DNA of 64,000 nt from Selaginella moellendorffii (taxonomy: Eukaryota > Streptophyta > Lycopodiopsida > Selaginellales > Selaginellaceae), in assembly GCF_000143415.4 (NCBI RefSeq), contig NW_003314268.1, positions 2,739,972-2,803,971 on the forward strand. The letters are read 5' to 3'. Below are positions 21,738 through 32,630 of the stretch, piece by piece (within the stretch, counting starts at the first letter, position 1; each line of letters begins with the position of its first letter). The notes below the pieces were generated by a model, which was not told the DNA's origin, searched no databases, and saw only the letters and a program-made list of their open reading frames with translations. The position numbers and the translations under genes were made by a program.

Positions 21738-22238
21738 TCTCTCCCTCCCGTGAAATTCCGGAGATGATTGGTATGTTTAGATGATCTTTGCCCCTTGGCT
21801 TGTTTGTTCTTAAGTCGTGAATAGCTTTCTCTTCCTTCCCTTCTCGCACTGACAGTCTTCTTTGTTTGCGCTTTTGTTTTGCTTTTCTTCTTCCAGGGTC
21901 ACAGGACCGGCGGATGAAGGAAGAAAGAAATTTCTTTGAGCTTAATGATCCTAATGGCCTAAAAAAAGAGAACTCATCGTCTCCGGGAAATTTAGGGTTA
22001 GGGATGGTGCGCATTCTACCAAGGAATGGCGGATTCTAGGCGCGCCTCCTCGCAATTCGTCGACGATGCCCGACCGATGAGCTGAATTCGCAGGAATCGA
22101 GGCGTCGGCGGCGGCGACGCCAAATCGGGGGTCGTGAATCGGGGGCTATGTAGCAGCGCGCTAGTGTTCTTGCAGGATTCTTGTGATTCCAGCTAGGGTA
22201 TAGGCGCGCAATCATCATGAGCGGGAGGATTCCGGTCC
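20075..22238. other. 2.2 kb divergent intergenic region between PRP40C and FAB1
   Basis: No convincing gene. A 110-codon minus-strand frame (20871 to 20539, ATG start, MEKSMNGGWKAAFDVYNLF) has no recognised homology and may be chance. The right part probably contains the FAB1 5' untranslated region, with a CT microsatellite, a telo-box-like TTTAGGGTTAGGG near 21990 and GC-rich sequence just before the FAB1 start. Confidence 0.5.
21704..21748. repeat. (CT)n microsatellite
   Basis: About 45 bases of almost pure CT dinucleotide, ending in CTCCCTCTCT variants. It lies about 500 bases upstream of the FAB1 start codon, in what is probably its promoter or 5' untranslated region. Confidence 0.9.
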
Positions 22239-25200
22239 ATGGATGCAGTCGAAAATGTGCTGCATGGGATTGTGGGAGCTCTGAGCGCATGGATTCCGGG
22301 CGGCGGTGCTGGAGCCGGGGATTCTAGCATGTCCCGCGAGTTTTGGATGCCCGATCAGAGCTGCCGTGTCTGCTATGAGTGTGAATCGCATTTTACGATC
22401 TTCAACCGGCGCCATCACTGCAGGGTTTGCGGGAGAGTCTTCTGCGGCAGGTGCACGCTCAATACCATCTCGGCTTCGTCGATCAATCTCGCGCCTCCAG
22501 AGGCGCCGGAGGAGGATTGCGAGCGCATCCGGGTGTGTAATTTTTGCTACAGGCTTAGGCAGCAGCAGCTGGGCAAAGGGGATTCTTCTTCTCTGGAGCC
22601 GGCGGTGACGAGCCCGTCTCTCACTCCAACGTCGTCTAGGAGTAGTTTGATTAGCAGTAACACCAGCGGTAGCACGTCCATGGCTTCCCCTCGAGCGGCG
22701 CTGGCTTCTTCCGAGAGGCGAGGTGACGAGAGCGATGACTTAAAGCAAGAAGAGTATGGCAAACATTTGTCGTTAAGCATGAGGTAAGTCTGTTCGCTTC
22801 CCCAGTTTCCTTTTTTTTGCGATTCGCCAACGTTGGAAACCTTCACAGGAGCGATGATGAAGACGAAGGGAGGAAAGGACGCCAACAAAACCATATATCT
22901 CGCGGTAATCAAGACGGTGGTCTGGATACGCATCTCAAAAGCCAAGCTAGCTACTACTCGCAGAGCTCCGAGAGCTTCGATGACAAGGGGGATACGTCCG
23001 AGAGCAGGCCGCCCAGCGAGAGGTCGTTCCGGCGTTCGTGCGATGATATTGAAAGCTTGGATGACGAGAACAATTTCCGGAACCATCTCTACGAGGCCGC
23101 GTGTCGGGAGGTCGATAAGTCGGTGGACTTTGAGAATAACAAGCATGTCTGGTACCCTCCACCACCGGAAGAAGACGAGGACGAAACGGGACCTGGATAC
23201 GAGGACGAGGACGACGACGATGAAGGTGGCTGGGGTCTTCCACGGTCGTCCGGAAGTATGAGCAGCACTGAGTATAGGAGCCGGGAACGCGCTGCTTCGG
23301 AAGAACATCGAAAGGCCATGCGAGCCGTAGTTGACGGTCACTTCAGAGCTCTGGTGGCACAACTCCTTCGCGGTGAAAACATTTCCGTCGATGATGAAGA
23401 TGAGAAGGATAGCTGGCTTGACATCGTCACTGGATTGGCTTTGCAAGCAGCAAGCATCGTCAAACCAGATAGCAGCAGGGGAGGTAGCATGGATCCGGGA
23501 GGCTACGTGAAGGTGAAATGCATCGCATCTGGTCGGCGGTCCGACAGGTACGTTGGCATGCTGTAAAGCTGACGAAACAACATGTTCCTTGTTGCAGCAT
23601 GATCATCAAAGGTATTGTTTGCAAAAAGAACCTTGCACATAAGAGGATGATTACGCGGTTTAAGAATCCGAGGCTGCTTATTATTGGTGGTGCGCTGGAG
23701 TATCAGAGAGTTTCGAACCAGTTTTCGTCGATGGACACTCTACTCCAACAGGTATGCCTCTCTAGGTGCGGCATTGTCTAACCTTCTGCTATAGGAAAGG
23801 GACTACCTGAACATGGCTGCGGCAAGGATCGAGGCTCAGCATCCCAATGTCGTGCTCGTTGAGAAAGGAGTAACTCGTTTTGCGCAAGACCGTTTACTGG
23901 CGAAAGAAATATCGCTGGTGCAGAATGTTAAGCGTCCTCTTCTGGAGAGGATTGCGAGATGTACTGGTGCTCAAATCATATCCACACCAGATAATCTCGC
24001 GGCACCAAAGGCTGGTCACTGCGAGCTTTTCCACATTGAGAAGTTTGTAGAGGAGCTCGGTAGTGCTGGCCAAGCAGGCAAGCAACTGTCCAAGACACTG
24101 ATGTTCTTTGAAGGATGTCCAAAACCTCTCGGATGCACTGTAAGCATTCTCTATGGTTTGAGCTTTATATCTAATGTGAGTTTCATTGACAGGCTTTACT
24201 GAGGGGCGCTAATGGAGACGATCTGAAGAAAATTAAACGTGTTCTTCAGCTCTCTGTCTTTGCATCCTATCATTTGGCTTTGGAAACATCATTTCTTGCC
24301 GACGAAGGTGCCTCTCTCCCCGACCACAGGTCGCCTATAGTCGTCACGCTGCCTAGCAAGCAATCCAGCTCCGACCGGTCGATCACATCGATCCCCGGTT
24401 TTTCAGTAGCGACCGCAGAAGGTCAACGTGTTCCTCCAGTTTCTCCTTCTACACTCACCAGCAAAGGTGCGGAGACGAATAATACGTTGATGCACTCAGC
24501 AGGTCTAAATGGCTTTACAAGGGATTGGCAGTCGAGTTTATCAGATTTTACTGGGGAAAGTCTTTCCGGGTTATCAGTTTCTCTGAGAAGAGCCTTCGGT
24601 GAGGAGGCAATGAGAACCAATGCAGAACAATGGAACGTATCTGCTGACAGGTCTCCAAAGGAAAATGCGGAGTCATTTTTTTTGCAAGAAGGTGATAGAG
24701 AAGGATCAGACGCAGATGAACAGAGTGGAAAAGACGATTTCCCTCCAACGCCCTCCGACCACCAAAGTATTCTCGTATCGCTGTCAACACGGTGTCTCAC
24801 CAAGGGATCTGTTTGTGAACGGCCCAACATAGTTCGGATAAAGTATTACGGAAACTCGGACAAGCCACTGGGAAGATTTTTGAGAGACACCTTGTTCGAC
24901 GGCGTAAGTTGCTATCGTCAATTTTTCTTCGCTTCTCATCCTGCTTTAATGCAGAACAATCGCTGCCAACATTGTGATGAACCCGCCGACGCACACATTC
25001 GCTGTTATACCCATCGCTTGGGTAGTCTGACGATCTCAGTTCGACGGATGGACGACCATACTTTACCTGGTGAAAGAGATGGAAAAATATGGATGTGGCA
25101 TAGGTGCTTAAAGTGTCCTCGGACTGACGATCTTCCGCCGGTGACTCGTAGAATCGTGATGTCTGATGCCGCCTGGGGTTTATCGTTCGGAAAGTTTTTG

Positions 25201-27941
25201 GAACTGAGCTTCTCTAATCATGCAGCTGCTAGCAGAGTCGCTGTATGTGGCCACCAACTTCACAGAGATTGTTTACGATTTTACGGGTGAGGGTTCTCGA
25301 TTACGATTTTGTTCTCTTTTTAAATCTCGTAGATCTAACGACTGTTTTGATACAGGTTCGGCAATATGATAGCGTGCTTTCGCTATGCTTCTGTTCATTT
25401 GCATTCAATTCATCTTCCTCCTCCAAAGTTGGAGTTTAACGATCCGAGCCAACAGGAGTGGCTCAGGGACGAAGCTAATGAGGTACATTGTTGTTTAAAG
25501 ACGATTTGGCTTTTAACATATGACGTTAAGATTGCCAACAAGGGAGAGCTGGTTTTCACGGAAATACTGGATCATTTACGTGTTATTGGCGAACATATTG
25601 CCAGCTCGGGCTCCTTTTCTGGAAGCGGAAGAAACGCCGAAGCTAGAAAACGTGCTGTGTACTTGGAAGCGTTCTTCCAAAAAGAAAAGGCCGAGTTTGA
25701 GGTGGGTGGGTGTCGGGCAATTCAATGCTCATAACATGGTTCGTTTGGCAGAAGACACTGTTGAAAGCTGTTCCATCACATACTGATCCAGGACAGCCAG
25801 TCGCAGACATTCTGGAGCTCTGTCGTCTGCGAAAGGACCTTGCTCTCCGGGCCATGGAGTGGGATAAACGTCTTCATTACTTTGCTGCCTCTCAGCAGCG
25901 AAAGTATACGTCAGCAGGTTCAGATCCGGGGATGCTACCTGACCAGCCTGTCCCGAGCAAGGACGCGTCTGTGAAGCCAATATTGAAGACATACTCAAAT
26001 ACGAATGTGCAACCATTTGCTTCGCTTGTCCACGACGAAGAAGCGGACAAACCAACTTCCGTCAAAGACGATACAGTCGTGGTACATGATATGGTTTGCA
26101 ACATGGATATGGTGGACGGCATTCCTTGTTTGCCTGTGGCTCCTGCCGAGCCAGAGGGTACCGAAGGGGTTACAGAGGCACTTGGTTTGGATGTAGACCT
26201 CAGGAGGACACTCTCTGAAGGCAGTTGTCCGGTTGTCGCCGATATCTCTCATACGCTAGATGCTGCATGGAGTGGCGAGACACAAGCAGCTACAGAGGTT
26301 CCATGCAATGCGGAAGACCATGAAAGCGCCAAAGCCTCCGAGGCAGAAGTTACTGGAGAGAATGGAAGTAAGAAGGAGCACTCACCTACGAGCTCGACAA
26401 GCCAACCCGATGAAGAGTTAACAGCGTCACGGCAAAAGGAGTTTGACGAGCTCGGCAACTGGATTGATGGACCATACTCGACGTTATACAGGGGTAGAGG
26501 GGCTTCAAGTCAGTCGCCGTCAACCTCTTTTATATCCCAGCAGGCTTTACAAGGTGGAGCACGGCTTTTCTGGCCACCTGGTGTGAATGGCACCGTGAAT
26601 GCGGTTTACGAAGACGAGCCTACGAGTATCATCGCTCATGCACTTTTGTCGCAATACTACGTGACCGAGCTCGGTGGAGAGAAAGGGAAGGGACAAAGTG
26701 GAGAAAAAGAGAATGGAAGTGCGGTGGTGTCTGAGGAAGCGTCCTCACAAGTTCTCGAAGAAGGGGTCATGAAGGAGAGGTCCAACAGCTTCAAAGACGC
26801 TTCTTCAAATGGGAAGGTTGAGGATCCTTTATTGAGCACAAAGGGGGTGAACTTGAAGATCGAGAACTCTGAGACAGGTCCGGATGCGAAGCTGAAATAC
26901 ATCGTCACCGCCTACTACGCCAAGCACTTCGATGCGCTGCGGAAGAAATGCTGCGCTGGTGACTTGGAGTTCGTGCGGTCGTTGAGCAGGTGCCGCAAAT
27001 GGGGAGCACAGGGTGGAAAGAGCAACGTCTTTTTTGCCAAGTCGATGGACGACAGATTCATCGTGAAGCAAGTGACGAGGACGGAGCTTCTCTCTTTCCT
27101 GGAGTTTGCACCGGAGTACTTCAAATATCTCTTCGATTCCATAAACTCTGGCAGCCCGACCTGTCTGGCTAAGATTCTGGGGATGTATCAGGTAAACTTT
27201 TGTCATTCACCTGAAAACTTGTTTCATTGTTTCTTTTGACGCTAGGTGATCATAAAGCAAGTCAAGGGAGGCAAGGAAGTACGCATGGATTTGATGGTCA
27301 TGGAGAATCTGCTCTATGGCAGACACGTTACTCGGCTATATGATTTGAAAGGCTCAGTGCGCTCTCGTTACAACTCAGACTCCACGGCAAAGAACGCTGT
27401 TTTGTTGGACCAGAACCTGTTGGAATCCATGCCAACGGCACCCATTTTTGTCGGGAATAAAGCCAAGAGGCTTTTGGAGCGAGCGGTATGGAACGACACC
27501 TCATTCCTTGCGGTAAGCAATGGTTTCTCTCTTTTTTTTCTTCTTCGCGCTCACACTTTTATACTGGTTTTGTAGAACATAGATGTCATGGACTACTCGC
27601 TACTCGTTGGGATTGACGAAGAACGAGGGGAGCTTGTCCTCGGGATTATTGACTTCATGCGGCAATACACATGGGACAAGCATCTGGAGACGTGGGTCAA
27701 GGCTTCGGGCATTCTCGGAGGCCCAAAGAACGCGCCGCCGACCGTGATCTCTCCCAAGCAGTACAAGAAGCGCTTCCGCAAGGCCATGTCGACGTACTTC
27801 GTTACTGTTCCCGACCACTGGACTCCTCCCTCGGTCATCAGCGCTTGTCCGGGGCCGGAGGAGAGTGGAAGCAGCAGCCACAACAATGGGAGCTCCACCA
27901 CAAACGGGCAGGACGAGTACGGTGAAAGCTTTGGAGGCTGA
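22239..27941 (+). CDS. FAB1: 1-phosphatidylinositol-3-phosphate 5-kinase FAB1 (FYVE-containing A/B type)
   Basis: Makes PtdIns(3,5)P2 from PtdIns3P on endosome and vacuole membranes. The ATG at 22239 opens exon 1, which holds a complete FYVE zinc finger (FWMPDQSCRVCYECESHFTI, RRHHCRVCGRVFCGRC). Exon 1 ends at GAG|GTAAGT (22783/22784) and exon 2 starts at 22849. The middle has the chaperonin-like CCT domain (LLIIGGALEYQR, NVVLVEKGVTRFAQDRLL, LLERIARCTGAQI) and the Cys-rich module (CQHCDEPADAHIRCYTHR, GSLTISVRRMDDHTLPGERDG, KIWMWHRCLKCPR). The C-terminus is the PIP kinase domain (DDRFIVKQVTRTELLSFLEF, LYDLKGS, VMDYSLLVGIDEERGELVLG, IIDFMRQYTWDKHLE) with the stop TGA at 27939-27941. All catalytic blocks are present. 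The FYVE domain places it with FAB1A/B and not FAB1C/D. A broken copy of its 3' end follows. Confidence 0.95.
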
Positions 27942-28720
27942 GCGGAGCTCCGGGCTATCCATCCATCGATCTACCGATCGACCGGCTTCCTGGAATGGTA
28001 CGTATTTCTAAAGTTCTTGAAGTTGATGCTCATTTTCTCCAGAGATTGTCCGCGAAGTTTGCGTTAAGGTTTCGTCGTAGCAGATTAAAAAGCATGAGAA
28101 GTAAGAAAAAGTTTTGTCCAGTTCGCTGGGGAGCCATTTCCCCGTCGTCGGTGTATTCATTCATTACTCGGCATATTGTATAGAGTGAATTGTCATCGTC
28201 CTTTATTTCTTCCGTTTTGATAAGGCGAGTTTAGAAGGTGGCAGGAAATCTTGAGATCACCCAAACCCTGTGCCTCTTCTGAAATGATGTTTTCGTTTTC
28301 AATCCAGAATCTTCATAATCTACAAAGTCCTTGTTCCTCGTATATGGATTCGCATGCCATATGCTGTTGTTTCCCAACTTCCGCCACTTCAGATTTCTCA
28401 CGAGTAACAAGTGGAACTGTGCCGCCTGCGAAAATTTGTAAGACCTGTTCTTCGCTCTTTGAAATTGTTGAAAAAGTACATTCGACGAACTTGCAGCATC
28501 AAACTCGTTGAATGAGATCATCACAATCACAATCACATTCATCTATGCAAAAAGTGCAGTAACGAAGGGGTGGTTCGGAAAACACCCTGCACGGAGGGAA
28601 GAGCAGCTGTCCACGTTGGAATATGCTTCTTGTTCAAAAATGAAAATGAACTATGAAATTGAAACACCTTTAACACCCACATGGCAAAACTTAATAGTTT
28701 TAATTGCACTTTTGTGCTCA
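27942..28720 (+). other. FAB1 3' flank and spacer before its broken copy
   Basis: The first 170 bases are probably the FAB1 3' untranslated region; the block ACCGGCTTCCTGG...AAGTTCTTGAAGTTGATGCTC recurs at about 29690-29750. The rest shows no gene. Confidence 0.5.
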
Positions 28721-29765
28721 GTGGAGAGAAAAGGAACGTACAGAGAGTATCTGAGGAGGCGTCCTCACCAAGGAGAGTTCCAAAGGCGCTTCTTCAGATG
28801 GGAAGGTTGAAGATCCTTTATAGCAGCAAGGGTCAGGCATTTCGATGCGCTGTGGAAGAAATTTTGCGCTGGTAAGCTTTGGCTATCGTTGAGCAGGTGC
28901 CGTAAATCGGAAGCACAGGGTGGAAAGAACGTCGTCTTTTTTGCCAAGTCGATGGACGACAGATTCATCGTGAAGCAAGTGACGAGGACGGAGCTTCTCT
29001 CTTTCCTGGAGTTTGCACCGGAGTACTTCTTCAATTCTCTAGACTCTGGCAGCCCGACCTGTCTGGCTAAGATTCTCGGGATGTATGAGGTAAAGGTTTG
29101 GTCATTCACTAGGAAAGCTCATTTCTGGTTTCATTGTTGCTTTCGACGCTAGGTGATCATAAATGGATTTGTTGGTCATGAAAAATCTGCTCTATGGCAG
29201 ACACGCTACTCGGCTATATGATTTGATTCATCCAACACATGTGAGTCTGTTTAGGCAAGTGAATATGTTGCTCTTGTATTCACTACCCTGGAGCAGGGTG
29301 CAACATACTTGCCGCAAATAGCCTTCGTGAATGCCACAGTGGTCCTGCTGAGGGGTTATGTTTCTCAGCTCAAGCCCGGCTCTGGACTAACATGACCTCC
29401 AGCTCCAGACCTTCTGAAAGCAATGACCTTGAGCTGAGAGACATAACCCCCCAGCAGGACCATTATGTTATCCGTAAATGCTATTTGTGCCAAGTATGTT
29501 GCACCTTGCTCCAGGGCAGCCAATACAAGAGCAACATATTTCACTTGCCTAAACATGTGGGTCCGGAGCCGGAGGAGAGTGAAAGCAGCAGCCACAACAA
29601 TTGTGAGCTCTGGGCAGGAATGCTTTGGAGGCTGAGCCAAGCTCCAAGCTATCTATTTATCCCTTCCATCGATCCATCAATCTACTGATCGACCGGCTTC
29701 CTGGGCTGGTATGTATTTTCTAAAGTTCTTGAAGTTGATGCTCGTTTTCTCTAGAGATTGCGCAA
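28721..29765 (+). pseudogene. Partial, broken tandem copy of the FAB1 3' end
   Basis: Starting at GTGGAGAGAAAAGGAACG the sequence tracks FAB1 from about 26670. Blocks are degraded at first, then nearly identical through the kinase motif (DDRFIVKQVTRTELLSFLEF, about 28960-29020) and the following exon-intron junction, up to the equivalent of FAB1 about 27352 (copy position 29229). The equivalent of FAB1 27353-27846, including the activation region VMDYSLLVGIDEE, is missing and replaced by a 324-base inverted repeat. Homology resumes at GGTCCGGAGCCGGAGGAGAG (about 29560) and extends into the FAB1 3' untranslated region to about 29765. Several deletions and frame breaks rule out a kinase. It looks like a local tandem duplication followed by replacement or insertion. 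Confidence 0.9.
29236..29559. repeat. Long imperfect inverted repeat (hairpin) inside the FAB1 pseudogene
   Basis: The left arm (29236-29374) and right arm (29428-29559) are reverse complements over about 130 bases at roughly 80-90 percent by eye, with a spacer of about 53 bases. Diagnostic pairs are TTTAGGCAAGTGAA, ATGTTGCTCTTGTATT, CCTGGAGCA.GGTGCAACATA, TGGTCCTGCTG.GGGGTTATG and CTCAGCTCAAG. The right arm has an antisense open frame (YVALVLAALEQGATYLAQ), suggesting that the arms came from a coding fragment. It may be a fold-back element or an inverted duplication able to make small RNA. Confidence 0.85.
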
Positions 29766-30207
29766 AGTTTGTCCACCTTTACTTTAGTTCCAACTAATAG
29801 TGATAAAGATAAAGGGCTCTTCTTACCATCACGAATCCGACACGTACACGTGGCATTGTCTAATTTCTTCATTTGCGCGTTCCAAGCGTTGGAGCGAGCC
29901 CCGGGCACGCGGGAGCTGGAAGGCTTCAAGCCCTAGCCTAGGGCGCGAGGGGGGAGCGAGCGGCCTCGCGCGCTCTCGGCTACCACAGGTACGTGCGTGG
30001 CAAGCGATCGCAAGCCCTACGTCGATCGAATCCGGCGTCGCCCGCCGAGCAGCAGCATTGATCGCCGCCGCCGCGATCGCCTGTCCTGGCCTGGAAGAGG
30101 TTTGGATGTAGGTAGGATCATCAAGAGGGGGCACAGGGATAGCGGGCATGTACATTGCGAATTTGGACCTTTTCGTATGCCTTCCGTGAGACTGGATTTC
30201 TGGAAAG

Positions 30208-32268
30208 ATGGAGGGGAAACTGCGGCGCTTCCCACTCTCGCTCTCGCTCCAGGACCTCCGGACGATCTCGGCACCAGCGGATCTCGAGGCCGCGTCTTCG
30301 CTAGACTGTTTCCAAGAGGATCCCCGTGGAACAGCGTCCAAGAGCTTGGGTTTCAGCCTTCCAGTGTACCATAGACCGGTCAGATGGCGAGTTGCTGCTG
30401 GGCTTTTGGTGCTCTCGCTGGTGCTGCTGCTCTTGTTCCTGGGATTTCTCTGGGGGAGGAGTCTGTGGAGCCAGGAGGAGCCGATCAAGTTCGCGATTGT
30501 GATGGACTGTGGCAGCACCAGCACGAGAGTTTACGTCTATGGATGGGTTCACAACGGAGGATCTATCCCGGTTATGTATCGGCCACCTTCTCACAGCAGC
30601 GCCAATGCGAGAGTGAAGAAGGCTTACCACCGGATGGAAACGGAGCCTGGCTTCCACCAGCTGCTGCACAACGAGAGTGGCCTTGGCGCTGCTGTCCAGC
30701 CGCTGCTCGACTGGGCCAAGCAGCAGATCCCGGCTCGCTTGCACGGGGAGACGCCGCTGCTTCTCCTGGGAACGGCGGGCTTGCGGAAGCTGGCGACTGT
30801 AGACTCGGAGTGGCTGCTGGACAAGGCGTGGGGAATCATCGAGAAGTCGCCGTTCAAGTGTAGGCGGAGCTGGCTGAGGATCATCAACGGGGTGGAGGAG
30901 GCCTACTATGGATGGGTGGCGTTGAACTATATCCTCGAGAGGCTGGGACAGGACGAGACGAAGATGACGCTGGGGACTGTTGGTTCTCTGGATCTGGGAG
31001 GCTCGTCCCTGGAGGTTACTTTCGAGCCGGGCGAGCCGATACGGCCAGACTACGGTGTGAATCTCAGCTTTGGTCAGGAGGAGCATCGGGTGTATGCGTA
31101 CTCCCACTCTGGTTTCGGCCTCAACGATGCGTTCGACAAGTCCGTGGCGCTCCTCATGCACAACTCGAACGTGAGAAACGGGACTTTGGAAGTGAGGCAT
31201 CCGTGTTTGCACTCCGAGTACCAGCAGTCTTACTCCTGCTCGTCGTACTGCGTGGCTCCTCCGTCCACTAACCGGGGAGCAGGCGAAGGTGGCGTTCCTA
31301 TAGTTTTAGTTGGAGAGCCTCACTGGGGAAAATGCCAGGCGCTCGCTCGTTCCGTCATCAACTCGTCGAGATTTACAACGCGGTCAGTAGATTGCGAGCA
31401 GAGTAACTGCGCGCTGGGGAAGTATCAGCCACGGCCGATCGGACAGTTTTACGCAGTGGCTGGGTTTTTTGTCATGTACAAGTTTTTCGGCCTGTCCTCC
31501 AAGGCGTCGCTGGACGATCTCTTGAGCAAAGGACAGGAGTTTTGTGGGAAGCCGTGGCCGGTTGCCAGGGACAGCGTCGATCCACAGGGATTTATCGACC
31601 GCTACTGCTTCCGAGCACCGTACGTGGTGGCGCTGCTTAGAGAGGGCCTTCACTTGAGGGACGAGCAAGTAACAGTCGGGCCAGGGGACGTGACTTGGAC
31701 ACAAGGCGCTGCCCTGCTCGAGGCCGGAGTGCTGGAGAAGAGCTCACGCTCACACAGGAAGCAGAGGTGGTGGTTTTATAGCCCGTCCTTCTTGCTGCCA
31801 ACGCTGCTGCTTTTTTCGGCGGCCGCGGTTCTCGTTGTGCTACTTCACTGGTGTGGAAGGCAGGCGTCGTACTCGAGCATTCTTCCGTTTGATTCAAAGC
31901 CGGGTGCTGCGAATGGAGGAGGCTCGCGAGGAGTGTCGCGGTGGCCACTCAACTTCGTGCGGCGTGGTAAGAAAAGCTTCCTTCTGTTTCTTTCATGTCT
32001 CGTTTGTTTTCCTTCTGATTTTGTGAGCGAAACCCGTGCAGGAGTGAAGTCGCCGCAAAGTCCCGCTCCGACGCCGTCCAAGAACATCTTCGAGGATCTT
32101 CATGCATCCTCGCCGCTGCTCTTGGAGGGTGATGCGCTGAGATTGCCACCGGCGGGTCCTGGACTGGGCCGAGCACAGCATCTCGCCAGCGCAATGATGC
32201 AGCTCAAGGTCGGCTCGCGGCTGCAGAGTCGGAGAACTTTGTCCAAGGAAGATCTTAACAACTTATAA
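30208..32268 (+). CDS. Apyrase, GDA1/CD39 nucleoside phosphatase family (APY7-like)
   Basis: Hydrolyses nucleoside tri- and diphosphates, probably in the Golgi lumen or at the cell surface. The ATG at 30208 opens a long frame. There is an N-terminal membrane segment (VAAGLLVLSLVLLLLFLGFL, residues about 62-82), then apyrase conserved regions: IVMDCGSTSTRVYVYGW (ACR1), LLLLGTAGLRKL (ACR2), INGVEEAYYGWVALNY (ACR3), GSLDLGGSSLEVTFEP (ACR4) and GQFYAVAGFFVMYKFFG (ACR5). A second membrane segment near the C-terminus (LPTLLLFSAAAVLVVLL, about residues 530-547) gives a two-anchor topology as in plant APY6/APY7. A 75-base GT...AG segment at 31967-32041 is probably an intron; it is a multiple of three without stops, so its retention would add 25 residues. 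The stop is TAA at 32266-32268. Confidence 0.92.
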   Translation: MEGKLRRFPLSLSLQDLRTISAPADLEAASSLDCFQEDPRGTASKSLGFSLPVYHRPVRWRVAAGLLVLSLVLLLLFLGFLWGRSLWSQEEPIKFAIVMDCGSTSTRVYVYGWVHNGGSIPVMYRPPSHSSANARVKKAYHRMETEPGFHQLLHNESGLGAAVQPLLDWAKQQIPARLHGETPLLLLGTAGLRKLATVDSEWLLDKAWGIIEKSPFKCRRSWLRIINGVEEAYYGWVALNYILERLGQDETKMTLGTVGSLDLGGSSLEVTFEPGEPIRPDYGVNLSFGQEEHRVYAYSHSGFGLNDAFDKSVALLMHNSNVRNGTLEVRHPCLHSEYQQSYSCSSYCVAPPSTNRGAGEGGVPIVLVGEPHWGKCQALARSVINSSRFTTRSVDCEQSNCALGKYQPRPIGQFYAVAGFFVMYKFFGLSSKASLDDLLSKGQEFCGKPWPVARDSVDPQGFIDRYCFRAPYVVALLREGLHLRDEQVTVGPGDVTWTQGAALLEAGVLEKSSRSHRKQRWWFYSPSFLLPTLLLFSAAAVLVVLLHWCGRQASYSSILPFDSKPGAANGGGSRGVSRWPLNFVRRGKKSFLLFLSCLVCFPSDFVSETRAGVKSPQSPAPTPSKNIFEDLHASSPLLLEGDALRLPPAGPGLGRAQHLASAMMQLKVGSRLQSRRTLSKEDLNNL

Positions 32269-32630
32269 TGCTCACTCACTGGTAAGCTCAGCCATTTTCC
32301 TGTTCTTCTGGTTCCAATGCGTTCTTAGTGTTTCTTTACTTGTGTTCCTCGTTGTTTCGTTAGTGTTGTGGTTCGCTTTAGTTTTATTTCTTTAGTTTTG
32401 TTCTTCGTTTATCCATTCTTTCATGGCTCTATTTATTTTCTCCCTTGCAGCCACCATTGATCGATAGCTCCACGGAATTTATATAAGAATTTTTTGCTTG
32501 AATAAAAGCCTGAGAACTTAAAGCATACATTAACAAGCACGTCATCTCCACAAGCTCTTGCTCAACAAGAAATGTATAAACATCAACGTAGAAGCGACAG
32601 ATCCTTTTTGGTAGAATACAAATCGAATCT

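Noticed and set aside
22547..23446. Minus-strand frame of 299 codons
   Set aside because: Antisense to FAB1 exons; no recognisable content.
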